Below are positions 1 through 11,906 of a DNA stretch of 64,000 nt, piece after piece. Every line of letters starts with the position of its first letter. The stretch's first letter is position 1. The stretch is from Episyrphus balteatus (Eukaryota; Arthropoda; Insecta; Diptera; Syrphidae). A program made the translations under genes and the position numbers. The stretch is taken from the NCBI RefSeq assembly GCF_945859705.1, contig NC_079136.1, positions 92,069,120 through 92,133,119 of the forward strand. The letters are read 5' to 3'. The notes under the pieces are model-generated. The model did not search any database, was not told the origin of the DNA, and was given only the letters and a program-made list of their open reading frames with translations.

Positions 1-1647
1 TCTATGAACTTCCCACCTATGCCGAATTGGAACAACATGAAGAAACGGCTCAGTACTTAAATCCACAATCTTTGGAACACATGGTATATCTTTGTCTAGG
101 AAATGATAATTTGGCACATGTTAGAGCAAAATTCTTTAGTGGACTGAATTTCTCCACACATAATTTGTCGTTCTGTGGAGCGGAAACTCTTAATCAACTT
201 GATATTGAAACTTTCCTCTACGCAACTACTTTACAATTGAAAAGTCTCCTTAGTGTGGAACGTTTGAACCACGACTGTTACCATCAAGGAATTGTACCTA
301 AGCCAAAAATAATGCCATTCGTGAACATCAAACATCAGTTGTGCACCGATGAGCAAGCTAATTGGTGGTTGTTCGCTTATCAAGTCTATAAGAATCTGGC
401 TAGTGATAACTTGGCCGAAATTCGTGCAACCTTACAATACGGCATTGAAGCTGTACGGGGTATTAATGGACCGAAAATTGATATGTTAATCGTCTTTAAA
501 TTGGGCAAGATATTTGAAAATCGAGCTATCGATGCAAACAAACCAGTTGAAAAGGGTATGCTTGAAGCAAGAGCACAGAATTTATACAAGTATGGTTTAA
601 ATATGATTAAAATGAACAATAAGGGAGTTTTGGAACCATTCAAACGGTATTTTAAATATGCTGATGTGAAAAGTTCATCAGAGGAACGAGAAATTTCCAA
701 GTTAGCTGAAGAAGCAGTTACTTTTCTGGCAACTAAATACTTTAAAAAATCTGAATATGAGGATTTAATTGAGGAATTGTCGGGTATTCAACTACCATTT
801 GCTACTTACTTTCAATCCGAAGCTTACCGCAAGTTGGATGAAGCAATGAAGACACCGAAAAAAAATAAACGTGCTTACTTAGAGAAAGCAAGTGAATGTC
901 TGAATCAAACACTTCAGTTGTTGAAGAGCACACAAGTCGATCCCAATCATCCTTTGAATGCGGTGATCCCATTTGAGTTGAAAAATCTACAGCAGAGTAA
1001 AAGTAAATTTATGAATGAACAAAGTAATAATAGCAGCTCTTACGAAGATGCAGAAACAGAGTTTAATATTGGTGATTCGACTCAACTACACAATATCAGC
1101 AATCGATCACGACGTGAAACCTCAATTGTCTCACAACGAACAGTTGAGTTGGAGAACATGGTAAAGCAAATTTCAAATATGATGACTTTTGTCAAAAAAG
1201 AAATTGTAGAAAGTATTAAACCAGAAATTGTTGATGTCCATACTCAATTGAAAGACATAAAAGAGAGATTAAGTCTTATTGAAGACAACATGCCTAAAAA
1301 ATCGATTCCACCAAGTCGCGATGAAGATGCATCAAATGTGCTTGATGATTTATATATCATAGAAGATGAATTACAAAATCAAATGTATTCAAATCAACAA
1401 CAACAACAGCAGACGCCCATGAATATGTATGGATCAAATTATTCGCAGCAGAATTCGATGGGTCAAAGGTTGCATACTCCAACAGCTGTAGCTTCAGGTG
1501 GAGTTGTTAATGTTCCAGGAACAGGAATAAGTCCATACAATAATCCATTGTATGGCAATTATGCAATGAATTATTATGCTCAGCAGCTTATGATGCCACC
1601 TCAACCACCCGCAGCACCTGTTATGGGAACACATCCATCACAATTAT
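1..1647 (+). CDS. Nup358: Nup358/RanBP2, 5'-partial exon: alpha-helical N-terminal region and coiled coil
   Basis: This exon is open at the left edge, with the reading frame starting at base 3; roughly the first 450 residues and the true start codon lie outside the window. The protein is the large Ran-binding nucleoporin of the cytoplasmic pore filaments, which docks Ran-GTP and transport receptors. The first ~330 residues here are predicted helical (the region following the TPR array in the family). A heptad-like stretch at about 1147-1287 (LENMVKQISNMM onward) looks like a coiled coil, followed by a Gln/Met/Tyr-rich linker. The exon ends at 1647 before GTAAGT and leaves one base of a codon, which is completed at 2791. 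Six exons (1-1647, 2791-6128, 6192-6594, 8749-9195, 9272-9937, 10144-10457) sum from base 3 to 6813 nt, exactly 2271 codons. Identity rests on the downstream Ran-binding domains and zinc fingers in the same frame. Confidence 0.93.
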
Positions 1648-2790
1648 GTAAGTTCTTAATAAATATGCATAAATATTCAGTTTTCTATCTCTTTCAGAGC
1701 TTTTAATACAAACCAAAAATAAGGAAATAATGTTTAATGTTTTCGCGTTTGCGACGGGTAGTCGGGCTATAGTCTTACGGATACTTATTGTCACTGGCAT
1801 GCTGTCGTGGCTCTTGGAAACTTTTTTTGAATGTATATTCCTTTTGGAATTTCCAATTTTCAGCTCTTATCTTGTACGTTACTGATGCGAGTCGAAAATT
1901 TCGTTGATTTCTACAAGGCCAACAAAATGCAAGCCAATTCTCAGCGGATAACAGACTAGATCACAAAAAAAAAAAAAAACAAAACTGTTAAAAAAAGAGC
2001 CAAGTTCTCATATGTTTAAACTTTAAATTAAACTGGCACAATAAACATTGAGATATAAAAGTGTACCAAGTTCTAATGTTGGATTTTAAACGTGTATTAA
2101 TTAAATTTTGATTGTTTACTTGACAAGTTTTCTTTCAATTACCAATTTTTAAATTTGTCAAGAAAACAATCAAAATTTAATTGATACAAATTTAAAATCC
2201 AACATTTTGGTACCTTTTTATATTTCAATGCTTTTTGTGTCACTATAATTTAAAGAAAGTAGAACTTGGCTCTTTTTTCAACAGTTATTTTTTTGTTGTG
2301 ATTTCACTAATTTTTGCAATGCATTGCTTAAGAATTTAAATCTATTCGTTAATAATTCCCTTTTTTAGAAAATCATAAATTATAAATTTGTCCTCTATTT
2401 TGAACTTTGAGAAGCGTTTTCTCAGAAACTAAATAAAATCAAACATAAATGTCAGAAAGACATGCAATGACAATATGTTTTAGTGTGGAGCCTTTTTTTA
2501 TCGTTCAGGAATTTGATTTCCTGGATCTCAAGGCAAACTACCATTCCGCGAACTTTTTGACCCCCTTGTACATTGAAGATAGACATGTAATCCAACTGAA
2601 GGAGTTTTTTTTTTGTATATGTTATGTAGCATAATTTCTGTGTCTTACTTAAATTTATTGCTTGTATTGATTAAAAATAGTTTTTAATGGCCCTTAATAT
2701 TTCGTTTTCTTTTGAGGAATATTTGTTGTATAATTAATTTTCCTTTACATTATGTATGTGTAAAATGGTTAAAAAATATAATATTTACAG
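1648..2790 (+). other. Nup358 intron with a possible early alternative acceptor
   Basis: The 1143-bp intron has donor GTAAGT at 1648 and acceptor TTTACAG at 2790. A second strong acceptor, TATCTCTTTCAG, ends at 1697; its use would remove only 50 bp and join T to AG, giving an immediate TAG stop. The middle holds a foldback repeat (1961-2301). The rest (1740-1960 and 2310-2780) shows no recognisable gene; the 61-codon open frame at 2449-2634 has no family features. Confidence 0.6.
1961..2301. repeat. Foldback (near-palindromic) repeat in Nup358 intron
   Basis: The two halves are imperfect inverted repeats of about 150 bases each: the left half reads from TCACAAAA through AAAGAGCCAAGTTCT to TTGATTGTTTACTTGACAAG, and the right half is the reverse complement, ending AGAACTTGGCTCTTTTTT...TTTGTTGTGA. 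This fits a short foldback MITE; no target-site duplication was clear. Confidence 0.7.
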
Positions 2791-5700
2791 CCAATCGAAA
2801 TGCTTTGGGGCTCTCCTACATGGATTCTGCAGCGATGAACTTTAATATGACCGGGCTTAATCCATCCTTGATAATGCAGCCACCAGCACCTGATTCAAGA
2901 ACCTCAAACCTGTTCGGATTGCTTAACCAAAACTCTCCCCAACAACCGCAGTTAGGCCCTTCAATCCAGCAACAACCACCGCCTACACTAACAGGTCCTC
3001 CTCTACCTTCCATCAACATACCACCTAAAATGCAACCATCTGCTCCTCAAATACCACCACCAACAGTCAACGTACCACCTCCAGTTCCCATTACATTCAA
3101 CAAGTCTCTCAACAATACACCAGTAGAAAAAGGACCACCTGTTAATGTTGTAATAACTTCATCTGATCCGTTACCAACAACAAGCGTAAGCATGCAGCCA
3201 CAACCAACTTTGAGTGTGACCATTCCATCGCATCACATTAAGCCGAGTTTGGTATCTACAAACGATCCAACAAAACCACCACCAAATACAAGCTTCCCTA
3301 TGACGGGCCCAGTGTCAACAGTCACATCTACAACATCCATAACATCACCATTCACCATGAAATTCCCCACACCATTGACAACAACAACAGCAACAACAAT
3401 AACCACTGGTAGTCCACTAACTTTCAGTTTCAAGCCACCTCCGCCCAATAACACTGACAGCCTAAATAAAACCAATGACAGTAATACATCCGATTTGCAT
3501 AAAAGTGAACATGAGGTGGAATATGATCCTAGGCCAGACTTTCAGCCCATTATTCCTCTTCCCGATGAAATTGAAGTAAAAACCGGAGAGGAAAACGAAG
3601 AGGTGATGTTCTCAGCACGATCCAAGTTGTTCCGATTTGCGGATAAAGAATGGAAGGAGCGTGGTGTAGGGGACTTGAAGATTCTCAAAAATAATGAAAA
3701 TGGAACATCTAGAATTCTTATGCGACGTGATCAAACTCATAAAATTTGTGCAAACCATCGCATAACAAGTGAGCTGAATTTGACAAAACCAAAAAGCTCC
3801 GACAAAGGATTCATATGGGCTGCAAATGATTTTGCCGATGAGGAACTAAAATTGGAAAAATTCCTAGTTCGTTTTAAGCACATGGAAACCGAACAGCAAT
3901 TTGAAGCTGCATTTAAGGTTGCTCGCAATGAAGCCATCGAATTGGAGAAAAAAACGAATGGGAATTTAGACTCCAAGACTAAACCCTTCGGATTCGGTTT
4001 GCCTAAAACATTTGCCGAAAACAAGACAAGTACACCAGCACAGAAAACGAGTGCAGCTCCAACTTCAACTGTCAATAATCCAAATACCAAAACATCAACT
4101 CTTCCCAAAACACTGTTTGAAAATATATCTTCAAAGAAACCCGAGGAAACTAAATCACAAACTTCCTCACCTTTTGCAAACTTTACGTTTGATAAAACAA
4201 CGAATGCGCCTGCAACCACCAATGTCGAGCCCAAACCTTTCGCAAATTTGTTTGCCAATATTAATGCTACCCAAACTGAATATCCGTCTCCAATAAATAA
4301 TCTCAATGAATCCAAGGCACAGGAAACGAAGGTAGAAAATCTAAATAAGTCGGACAATGAAGATGAATATGTTCCAACAGCTCAATTCCAACCAGTTATT
4401 CCACTTCCAGACCTTGTTGAAGTGACAACTGGTGAAGAAAACGAAATTGTGCTCTTTGAACATCGGGCAAAATTACTGCGTTTCGATAAAACTACAAGTG
4501 AATGGAAAGAAAGAGGATTAGGCAATATCAAAGTGTTGCAGGATAAGAACGATGTAAACAATGTTAGATTAGTGATGCGTCGGGAGATCATTCATAAGCT
4601 TTGTTGTAATCAGCGTTTGTACAAAGATACTAGCTTTAAATACACGAAAAACTCAAAAACATCTCTCATGTGGGCTGGACAGGACTTTTCCGAAAACGAA
4701 CTACAAGTTGAAACCCTTACTATTCGTTTTAAGACAGCCGAGAGTTGCAAACAATTCTTAGATGTAATAACTGAAGCTCAAGCTAAAATGACAATAGCAG
4801 CCAATGAAGAAAACGCAAAGAATGAAGAGCCTTCAAAGACATCAACTGCACCTGTTGCAGAAAAAGGCTTTGGAGATAAATTCAAACCAAAAACTGGTTC
4901 ATGGTCCTGTGAGCAATGCTATACTTCAAATACGGCTGAAAAGCTGTATTGTGCGTCCTGTGAGGCACCTAAGGATGATACTGTCCCTAAGAAAAACACT
5001 TTGGGAACTTCAATTCCTTTAACAAAGTCAACTTTTACTTTTGGATTTGGAAATTCAGGCGCAGCAGCTGCAACTCAATCATTTGTGGCTACTGAAGCAG
5101 TGGAATCAGCTAAACAGCAAACTGCGAAAACGCCTTTAGTAGGATTTGGTGATAAATTCAAACCAAAAGAGGGTTCGTGGAATTGCGAGCAGTGTTACAC
5201 TTCTAACACGGCCGACAAGTTGTACTGTGCTTCTTGTGAGGCTCCCAAAGATAAAACAGTGCCAAAGAAAGAAGCCCAATCTATATCTTTGGCCGTTGAT
5301 GGAAAATCTGAATTCTCATTTGGCTTTGGAACAACTACAGCTCAGAAATCAACAACAGTAAAGGCTCCTACCCAAGAAAGCAAACCAAGTGCACCAGGAT
5401 TTGGGGATAAATTTAAACCAAAATTAGGCTCATGGTCATGTTCAGAATGCTATTTGTCGAATTCTGGCGATGAATTGTATTGCAAAGCATGTGACAACCC
5501 AAAAGATTCAACTGTACCCAAAAAAGAGCCAGTTAACATTTTAGCACCATCGAATCCGTCGGCCAAGTTCAGTTTTGGCTTCCCTGCTGCTGGAAATACA
5601 GCCCCTACGAAAACCGAAACACCTGCTTTTAGTTTTGGTAAATCTAATCTTGGCGAGACGGGCGTTAGTAGTGGTTTTACATTTGGAATTCCAAAAGATG

Positions 5701-6128
5701 GAGAAACTGAAAATAAATCAGAGAAAATCTTTGGAAGCAATTTTGGCAACACAGCTTCTACAAACTTTTCTTCGACTAATGTTGGAGAATCGAAATCTTT
5801 TTCTTTTATGCCTGCAACAAGCATATCATCTGATTCAACAACTTCAACGACGACAACAACTGGCACCATTTCAAAGTCAACCTTTTCCTTTACTTTACCA
5901 TCGAAAACAATTGAATCAAGTGCAGAAAAAGGAGTTGTGGGAAGCTCATTTTCATTAGATAAAAAAGACTTCAATTTCGTATTGAAACCTAAAAGTCCCG
6001 GTAAAGCTAAAAGTCCTCTAAAGGCAATGAATTCACCCGGAACTGCGGCTGATGAAGATGATGATGAAGTTGCCGAAGAGGAAGAAAATAATACTTATTT
6101 CACTCCAGTCATTCCACTACCGGATAAA
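2791..6128 (+). CDS. Nup358: Nup358 large exon: Ran-binding domains 1-2, three RanBP2 zinc fingers, FG repeats
   Basis: Acceptor TTTACAG ends at 2790 and the split codon reads TCC (Ser). Domains in order: a Pro/Thr-rich disordered stretch (2830-3510); Ran-binding domain 1 (about 3522-3935) with the IIPLPDEIEVKTGEENE and EWKERGVGDLKIL motifs; Ran-binding domain 2 (about 4363-4785) with VIPLPDLVEVTTGEENE; three RanBP2-type zinc fingers at 4896-4973, 5172-5250 and 5428-5504, each W-x-C-x2-C-x10-C-x2-C and preceded by a GFGDKFKPK module; and FG/FGFG motifs between and after the fingers. The exon ends in the first strand of Ran-binding domain 3 (PVIPLPDK) at GTAAAT, phase 0. The Ran-binding domains bind Ran-GTP; the fingers in this family bind Ran-GDP. 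Antisense open frames over this exon are compositional shadows. Confidence 0.96.
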
Positions 6129-6191
6129 GTAAATATTATCTGTTTTTATTGTTAATATTTTTTTTTATAAAACAATTATTTTTATTTTTAG

Positions 6192-6594
6192 ATTGAAGTC
6201 AAAACTGGTGAAGAAGATGAAGAGGTTATGTACTCACATCGTGCTAAACTGTATAGGTACACTGATGGCGAATGGAAAGAACGTGGTCTGGGCGATGTGA
6301 AAATATTGCAACATAAAATAACAAAGAAACTGCGTGTTGTAATGCGTCGTGAACTGGTTCTGAAAATTTGTCTTAATCACGCTCTGAATGAAGATGTACT
6401 TTATAAAAATAAAGACGATAAATCGTGGTTATTTATTGTGAACGATTACAGCGAAGGAGAAGTAGAATTGAATAAGTTTTGTTTGAGATTTAGGAGTACA
6501 GAAATTGCTGATGATTTCATGAAAGCGGTTAATGATTGTTTGAGTGGAACAGCAAATGCAATAAAAGAAACAAACAATCAAGTACAAGAAAGTG
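6192..6594 (+). CDS. Nup358: Nup358 exon: Ran-binding domain 3
   Basis: A 63-bp intron (6129-6191, GTAAAT...TTTTTAG) splits Ran-binding domain 3 straight after its PLPDK motif; this exon resumes with IEVKTGEEDEEVMYSHRAKL and carries the rest: EWKERGLGDVKILQ, the basic RVVMRRE strand and the closing helix near 6510. The fold matches domains 1, 2 and 4 motif for motif. The exon ends at 6594 before GTAAGT with one base of a codon left. The following intron is 2154 bp and holds three repeats. Confidence 0.95.
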
Positions 6595-6873
6595 GTAAGT
6601 AGTAATAGAGACATTTTCAATTAACATAAATAAGAAAGGTTGTTCAAAGATGCTCTTTAAATGTTTGAACATCTCTTTCATTTAAAACCGTCAATTTCTT
6701 CATTAAGCTTAATTTTTGTTTTGTATAATTTCAAATATTTAAAAAAAAAATGAACAGTTGGTTAATTATAGCATTCGTAAAAAAAGTCGAAGCTGAGATA
6801 ACAATAAAAAAGGACAATAGAATCAGAATGTGAAAAAATGAGCCGCGATAGTCCGTCTCTTTGTCAGTATTTC

Positions 6874-7252
6874 TAGCCCAGTAATTTTAGGCATTTTTTA
6901 CCCCAATTTGCGGAAAAATTCCTACTGGGCTCGATTTTGGTATAGACCTTCGTTCCGGCGTTGTTATGAAGATGTAAAAAATCGACATTGATATCGCGCC
7001 CGCGTTAGAAGTTATAGAGGTCGAAAGGTCACGAAAATCAGTTTTTCGCATATATCTCGTGACCTGTTGCTCGGAGGTCAATAGGGGTCTATAGAAAATC
7101 TGTTCGTCATAAGATTATCTACAATCTTATGCATTTTTCTGTAAATCCAACCTATTTTTCACATCTTCATAACAACGCCGTAACGAAGGTCTATACCAAA
7201 ATCGAGCCCAGTAGGAATTTTTCCGCAGATAAAACCTAAAATTACTGGACTA
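6874..7252. repeat. Foldback repeat with ~100-bp arms in Nup358 intron
   Basis: The left arm (from AGCCCAGTAATTTTAGG) and the right arm (ending CCTAAAATTACTGGACTA) are inverted copies over about 100 bases, including TGGTATAGACCTTCGTT and GGCGTTGTTATGAAGATG. The unique centre is about 160 bp and contains GTCACGA/TCGTGAC sub-repeats. Non-autonomous element of unknown family. Confidence 0.72.
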
Positions 7253-7935
7253 TTCGTTAGTTAAAAAAAATTAATTAAACTCAAAACCCGCATTGACCCA
7301 ACCAAGAATATGGCTGTGGCTTTGGTATTCATATATCCTTTATGATTTAAATAATCCTAGGATTGTTGAAATGTAAAAACTTTTTAATTGAAATTCTGTT
7401 TTTAAAACAATTCCAATTTGTAATTGACAACAATAAATCTTAAAAAAATGCATATTGCAAAAAAAAATCTGCTTTCGAGAAATACATTTTTCAAAAAAAC
7501 AATATTTTTTTTAAATAAACAAATGAAATGTTTGAAAAAAATTTATTTCGATTTATATTAAGGCCACTTAAAAACTTTCTTATAAGAAATTTTGTTTGAA
7601 AGAGAAAACGGTCTGAATTATACCTTTAAAATTACTTGGAAGTAATATAAATTTTTTTGAATTACAAAAACCTCTCTTTAAGTTGATTTGACCTCCAAAA
7701 GAAATATGCCTTAAAGTCTTTGTGTCACAAATAATTTTTTTATTTTAAAAATTGTTAAAACCGTTTTTTTTTTTCAAAAAAAAAATTAATCGCCACAAAA
7801 AAAATACATTTTGAAGAAAATCATTAATCCGTTTTTAAAGTATCATTTGATTTTTCAAAAAAAAAAAAAAATTGATTTTTTCTTAAATATTTTTTTTTTT
7901 TTTAATTTTTCTTAAAGTTAACATTGGCTTCGGCC

Positions 7936-8102
7936 TTATCACGAATTCCAATCGTAACGAAAATTTTTTACGATTCCCGAAAAAAACAATCACAAAATCC
8001 GATTGTAGTAACGATTTGTATGAAATTTTTTATTACGAACGGATTTCCTGATTGTTTTTTCGGGAATCGTAGTAAATTTCCGATACGAATGGAATTACTA
8101 AA
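7936..8102. repeat. Hairpin MITE in Nup358 intron
   Basis: Arms of about 55 bases (AATTCCAATCGTAACG... and ...CGAATGGAATT) are inverted copies sharing the 20-base core ACGATTCCCGAAAAAAACAA with one length difference. The unit could form one long hairpin in the pre-mRNA. The flanks at 7400-7920 are low-complexity A/T sequence with nothing recognisable. Confidence 0.62.
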
Positions 8103-8236
8103 AAGTTCTTGTACAAGGTACATACATTTTCGTTGAAATAGTTAACGTCGCTTACGAGAAAGTCAGCGGTCCAAAAAAATATATATTTTTTTTATATTAA
8201 AAGTGGAACCTTACAGTATATTATATTTTTGTTTAA

Positions 8237-8530
8237 TCATTGAAAAAAAACCTTTTCCATTTTGGTCATATGGCAATTTCCTTCTGTTCCTAAAAAAAAT
8301 TCAATCCCTCTAGGGATGCACATAAAACTGTTAACTACGAAGTTTGAAGTTAATCGTTTTAGTGGTTTAGGATGCAGCTTGAGGTAGAGGTAGATTGACA
8401 CACTGGCACACAGAATTACGAGACCCACTTTTTTCGCATTTTCTATCATCATAATGTCATGTCTAATTGTTATCTTATGTTCAATTTTTTTACGAGTCCT
8501 AGCTTTAAAGTATGTACATATCGTTTTTTG
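8237..8530 (-). repeat. Diverged copy of the (GTCT)n-core repeat family
   Basis: In reverse complement it matches the family head seen at 58.7 kb: ATGACATTATGATGATAGAA, then AAAAAGTGGGTC, a degenerate GTGTGC/GTCT core, then AGCTGCATCCTAAACCACTAAAACG. It is truncated and lacks the pure tetranucleotide run. See the entry at 58699-59716. Confidence 0.6.
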
Positions 8531-8748
8531 TTCTTTACCTTGTAAAATCATCTATCGTAAGTACTCAGTTCCCAACAAAATACTGCTTATATGAGATAGG
8601 TTTTTTTTGTCCTAAGAAATCAAAATCATTTTATCCGTTTAGTTGGTATGTGTAGAAATACAATAAATCTATTGAATTTGAGTAATTTAAAAAAAAAAAA
8701 AAACAAAAAAAAACAATTAAAAAAAACGATAACTTTATTTTTTTTCAG

Positions 8749-9195
8749 ATGTGAGCTCATCAAGTCAGCCAAGTAAAGAAGTAAACATTTCCGACGAAAG
8801 CAAAAGAATCGCCGATAAACTATTGTTACCCTATAGTTTCTTTGATGTATCTTCTATTGTGACTTGTCCCGGATGCCGAGGATGTGACCCAGATAACTTT
8901 ATTTTCCCCAACTATGCACCTCCCTCATCCAATTCAAATGATCCACTTCCACTAGACATGACTAATTTAACAATAAACAAACCCAATTTTAGCATTACAA
9001 AACCAAGCAAATTTGTCAATGAATTGTCCCCTCCTAAAACTGAAACTGAAACCTCTGATAGTAATAGTATTTTTGGAAGCAAACTTTTCGGATTCAATTC
9101 AGTAAAAAGTGATGCCACGAATTTCTCATTTACACAAGCTTTGAACAGCACTGCATTTGGTGGAGGAACTACAACAGGTTCAAATATTTTTGGTG
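8749..9195 (+). CDS. Nup358: Nup358 exon: Cys-containing segment and FG linker, alternative 3' end
   Basis: Acceptor TTTTTTTCAG ends at 8748 and the split codon reads GAT. The exon encodes a Ser/Lys-rich start, then KRIADKLLLPYSFF and the short CPGCRGCDPDNF motif, then Asn/Ser-rich sequence with FG motifs (SNIFG). From memory, KRIADKLLLPYSFF resembles the KLKLPPTFF stretch that precedes the SUMO-ligase repeats in vertebrate RanBP2; the repeats themselves are not recognisable here. Two donors occur 27 bp apart inside a duplicated motif: GT at 9196 (exon end 9195) and GT at 9223 (exon end 9222). Both leave phase 1, so the longer choice adds nine residues, GKFDKKKIG, without changing frame. I list the shorter form. 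Confidence 0.88.
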
Positions 9196-9271
9196 GTAAA
9201 TTTGACAAAAAAAAAATTGGTGGTAAATTTGATTATATTAATTGAAATATGTTTATTTTTTTCCCTTTTAG

Positions 9272-9937
9272 ATAAATCTGTTTTTGGAAAACCCTCAATA
9301 CTTGGTGGAAATGCTACACAATGGAATGGAACAGGTGTTTCATTATTCGGAAACAATTCTACAAATATATTGTCCAAACCAACTTTTCAAAACTCATTAT
9401 TTGGACAACAACAACAACCGCAGATTAGCGGCGATAGCTCACAAACCGACACAGCAGTCAAAACTACTATAGAAGATTCAAACAGCACGAAGACTAGTTT
9501 TGGAGGATCAAGTGTTGGTGGTTCACTGTTTGGCTCAAAACCCTTGTTCGGCTCTTCAACTTTTGGTGGAGTGCAACAAAAACCACAAGAAACAGCTGCC
9601 GCCGATTCCTCAACCAAGACTGTGTTTGGCAATACTACAGGAAGTCTGTTTTCTGATGGTGGATTGTCATTTGAAGCGTTAGCTAAGCAAGCAACGCAAG
9701 TTAAACCAATTGCACCTCCATCAGGTGGTTTTATTGGTTTAACACACACAAATGCATTCAGTAGTTTTAATAAAAGTCAATCCGATGATGCCGACCATGA
9801 TCCACATTTTGAGCCAATTATTCCATTACCCGACGAAATTACGGTATCAACAGGTGAAGAGGACGAAGAGAAAATTTTTGGTGAAAGAGCCACACTTTTT
9901 AGATACGATCAAGATAAAAAAGAATGGAAGGAAAGAG
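9272..9937 (+). CDS. Nup358: Nup358 exon: FG-repeat linker and first half of Ran-binding domain 4
   Basis: A 76-bp intron precedes this exon (acceptor CCCTTTTAG at 9271; 49 bp if the second upstream donor is used). It encodes many FG dipeptides (SVFGK, SLFGNN, SLFGSKPLFGSSTFGG) that fit the permeability-barrier type of nucleoporin repeat, then the start of Ran-binding domain 4: HFEPIIPLPDEITVSTGEED, ATLFRYD and EWKERG. The donor AAAGAG|GTGAGT at 9938 interrupts the domain at the conserved Gly, phase 1. Confidence 0.92.
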
Positions 9938-10143
9938 GTGAGTTGGGAAATGAGATTCATTTGTTGTATTTTCTGTTTGTGAAACATTGCATGTGTACTA
10001 GATGTTTGTTTTTTTGGTGGAATATCATCAAAAATAGCTTAGCTTGATTTTTAATATGTAACCAGTTAATTTTTTGTTTCTTTTTGATTCATAAGATTTA
10101 CAATTTAAAAATTTATTAAAACAAAAATTGATATATTTTAAAG

Positions 10144-10457
10144 GAGTTGGTGAGCTAAAAATCCTGCAGCACAAAACAAAAGGCACATACCGGATGGTGA
10201 TGCGACGCGAACAGATTTTCAAACTTGTACTAAACCATGCAATTGGAGCAGACTTTTCCTTCAACCAAATGGGAAACAATCAAAGAGCTTTCCTCTGGGC
10301 TACTTTTAACTATGCCGAAGAAGGAACTGAAGGAAGTCTAGAAAAACTCTCTTGCCGGTTTCGTAATGTTGATTGTGCTAAGAAATTCAATGAAGTTTTA
10401 TCAAAATGCATAGAAACAGTAAAAAGCCGTGCCGAATTAGAACCAGAAGAAGACTAA
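10144..10457 (+). CDS. Nup358: Nup358 terminal exon: second half of Ran-binding domain 4 and stop
   Basis: Acceptor TTTTAAAG ends at 10143; the split codon restores KERGVGELKILQHK, the same motif as in the other three domains. The exon completes Ran-binding domain 4 (YRMVMRRE, LSCRFRNVDCAKKF) and stops after EPEED with TAA at 10455. No cyclophilin domain follows, unlike vertebrate RanBP2; this is the ending I expect for fly Nup358. A 3' UTR of very high A content follows. Confidence 0.94.
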
Positions 10458-11508
10458 ACAAAATTCTGATGCTAAATATACATAGTTTAAAAAAATAAAA
10501 AATAAATACAAAATGTTGAAAAAAAAAACAAAAAAAGAAAAAAATAATTTAAACCACAATGAATACTTATTGCCGTCATTGAAAAATATTTGATCCAAGC
10601 CTAAATTATTTGTATTATTAAAAATAAAAAAAATAAAAACAAAAAAAAAAATTTATGTTAAAACAAAATAACGCTTACGCGTTTAAGGCAATTTATTAAT
10701 GTTTGATTTCGTTAAAACAATCAATACTTAGCTATAAACAGTTTATTTTGTCATTATTTTTCTTCCTATATGTTATTAATTCCTTTATTAATTTTAAAAC
10801 TTAAATTATAGTTTTCACAAAAAAAAAAACAAAAACAATTATGTAGTTTTTATTATAAATATAAGTGTTTAATATTTGCAGCGCAAAAAGTTGCTGCCCA
10901 GGCTCAATTTTAAGTAATTCTTGTAGAATAGAGCAAACACTAAAAAAGTAATGAATTCAAAAGAATGTTTACATACATACCAAAATTACAAGAACTGACA
11001 CCAGTGCAAAGCCATATGAAATACATTTTGAAACGATTGTTCTACATCTATGATAATGTCTTTAAACTTTGCATATTCTTCTTAAACGTCGTCCCGAGAA
11101 TATAATTTGTATAATGTGAAGACTACACATTTTGAAAATGAAACTGATGAGAACGTTAATGACAACACAAAATTTAAATCCGTAAGTACCTATTGAATTT
11201 TTATACTTTTGGAGAAAAAATATCTTATTTTTGTGTTTGTAAAATTTAAGTTTAAGGTCCTGCTTTGGGTGTTTTCATAAACGTCGGAATCTGCCTTCCT
11301 GCTTTGTTGCATTAATGAACACTCCAATTCTGCAGGCCTGCGTAAGTACAATTTTCAGCAGTCATTGAGTGTTCATGAACGTAAAAAAAAATATAAAAAA
11401 TGACCACAGAATGAGTTTTGTTAAATAAGGGTTGAGCAAAAAAATATTACCTTTTTCAGTTTCGGAAAATATTGTTTTTAATAACACGGAAAATTTCTAA
11501 ACCGTTTT
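10458..11508. other. Intergenic, A/T-rich, no supported gene
   Basis: This holds the 3' UTR of Nup358 and then low-complexity A/T sequence. At 10870-10913 an acceptor-like TATTTGCAG is followed by ten sense codons (AQKVAAQAQF) and TAA; this is too short to call an exon. Nothing else is recognisable. Confidence 0.5.
10494..10499 (+). terminator. Candidate polyadenylation signal of Nup358
   Basis: AATAAA lies 37 bases after the stop codon. The downstream sequence is so A-rich that further AATAAA copies occur (for example near 10502 and 10622), so the actual cleavage site cannot be chosen from sequence. Confidence 0.45.
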
Positions 11509-11906
11509 ACATTAGGGTGGCGCAGAAAAAATACATATGTATTTTTTTCTACTATTAATAGCGGAATTAAAAAACGATTCGAAGAAAAAAATATTTAAAA
11601 TTAGGGTGTTCAAAAAAGTTTTTTTTGCGTTTGAAAAAAAAAGTTTATGTGCGTTTTTTTTTATATTATATTCATATTATATTCATTAGAGATGCCGCGA
11701 ACATTCGGCCACTATTCGGTATTCGGCCTATTTTTCTGGTATTCGGTATTCGGCCGAATAGTTTAACTATTCGGCCGAATACCAAATACCAAATAGAGAA
11801 GAAAAAAGACTTAAATTATTATACCAAAATGTGTGTTTTATTAAAAAATTGCAATTTTAGTACTCATAATCTACTGAAGGCAAGTTGTGGTGAATGAAAA
11901 CTATTT

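Noticed and set aside
3233..6020. Long minus-strand open frames opposite the big Nup358 exon (e.g. 3737-4357, 5450-5974)
   Set aside because: They are shadows of a repetitive, Thr/Pro/Lys-rich coding exon; their products are Val/Leu/Ser-rich without domains, and the + strand encodes clear Ran-binding domains and zinc fingers.
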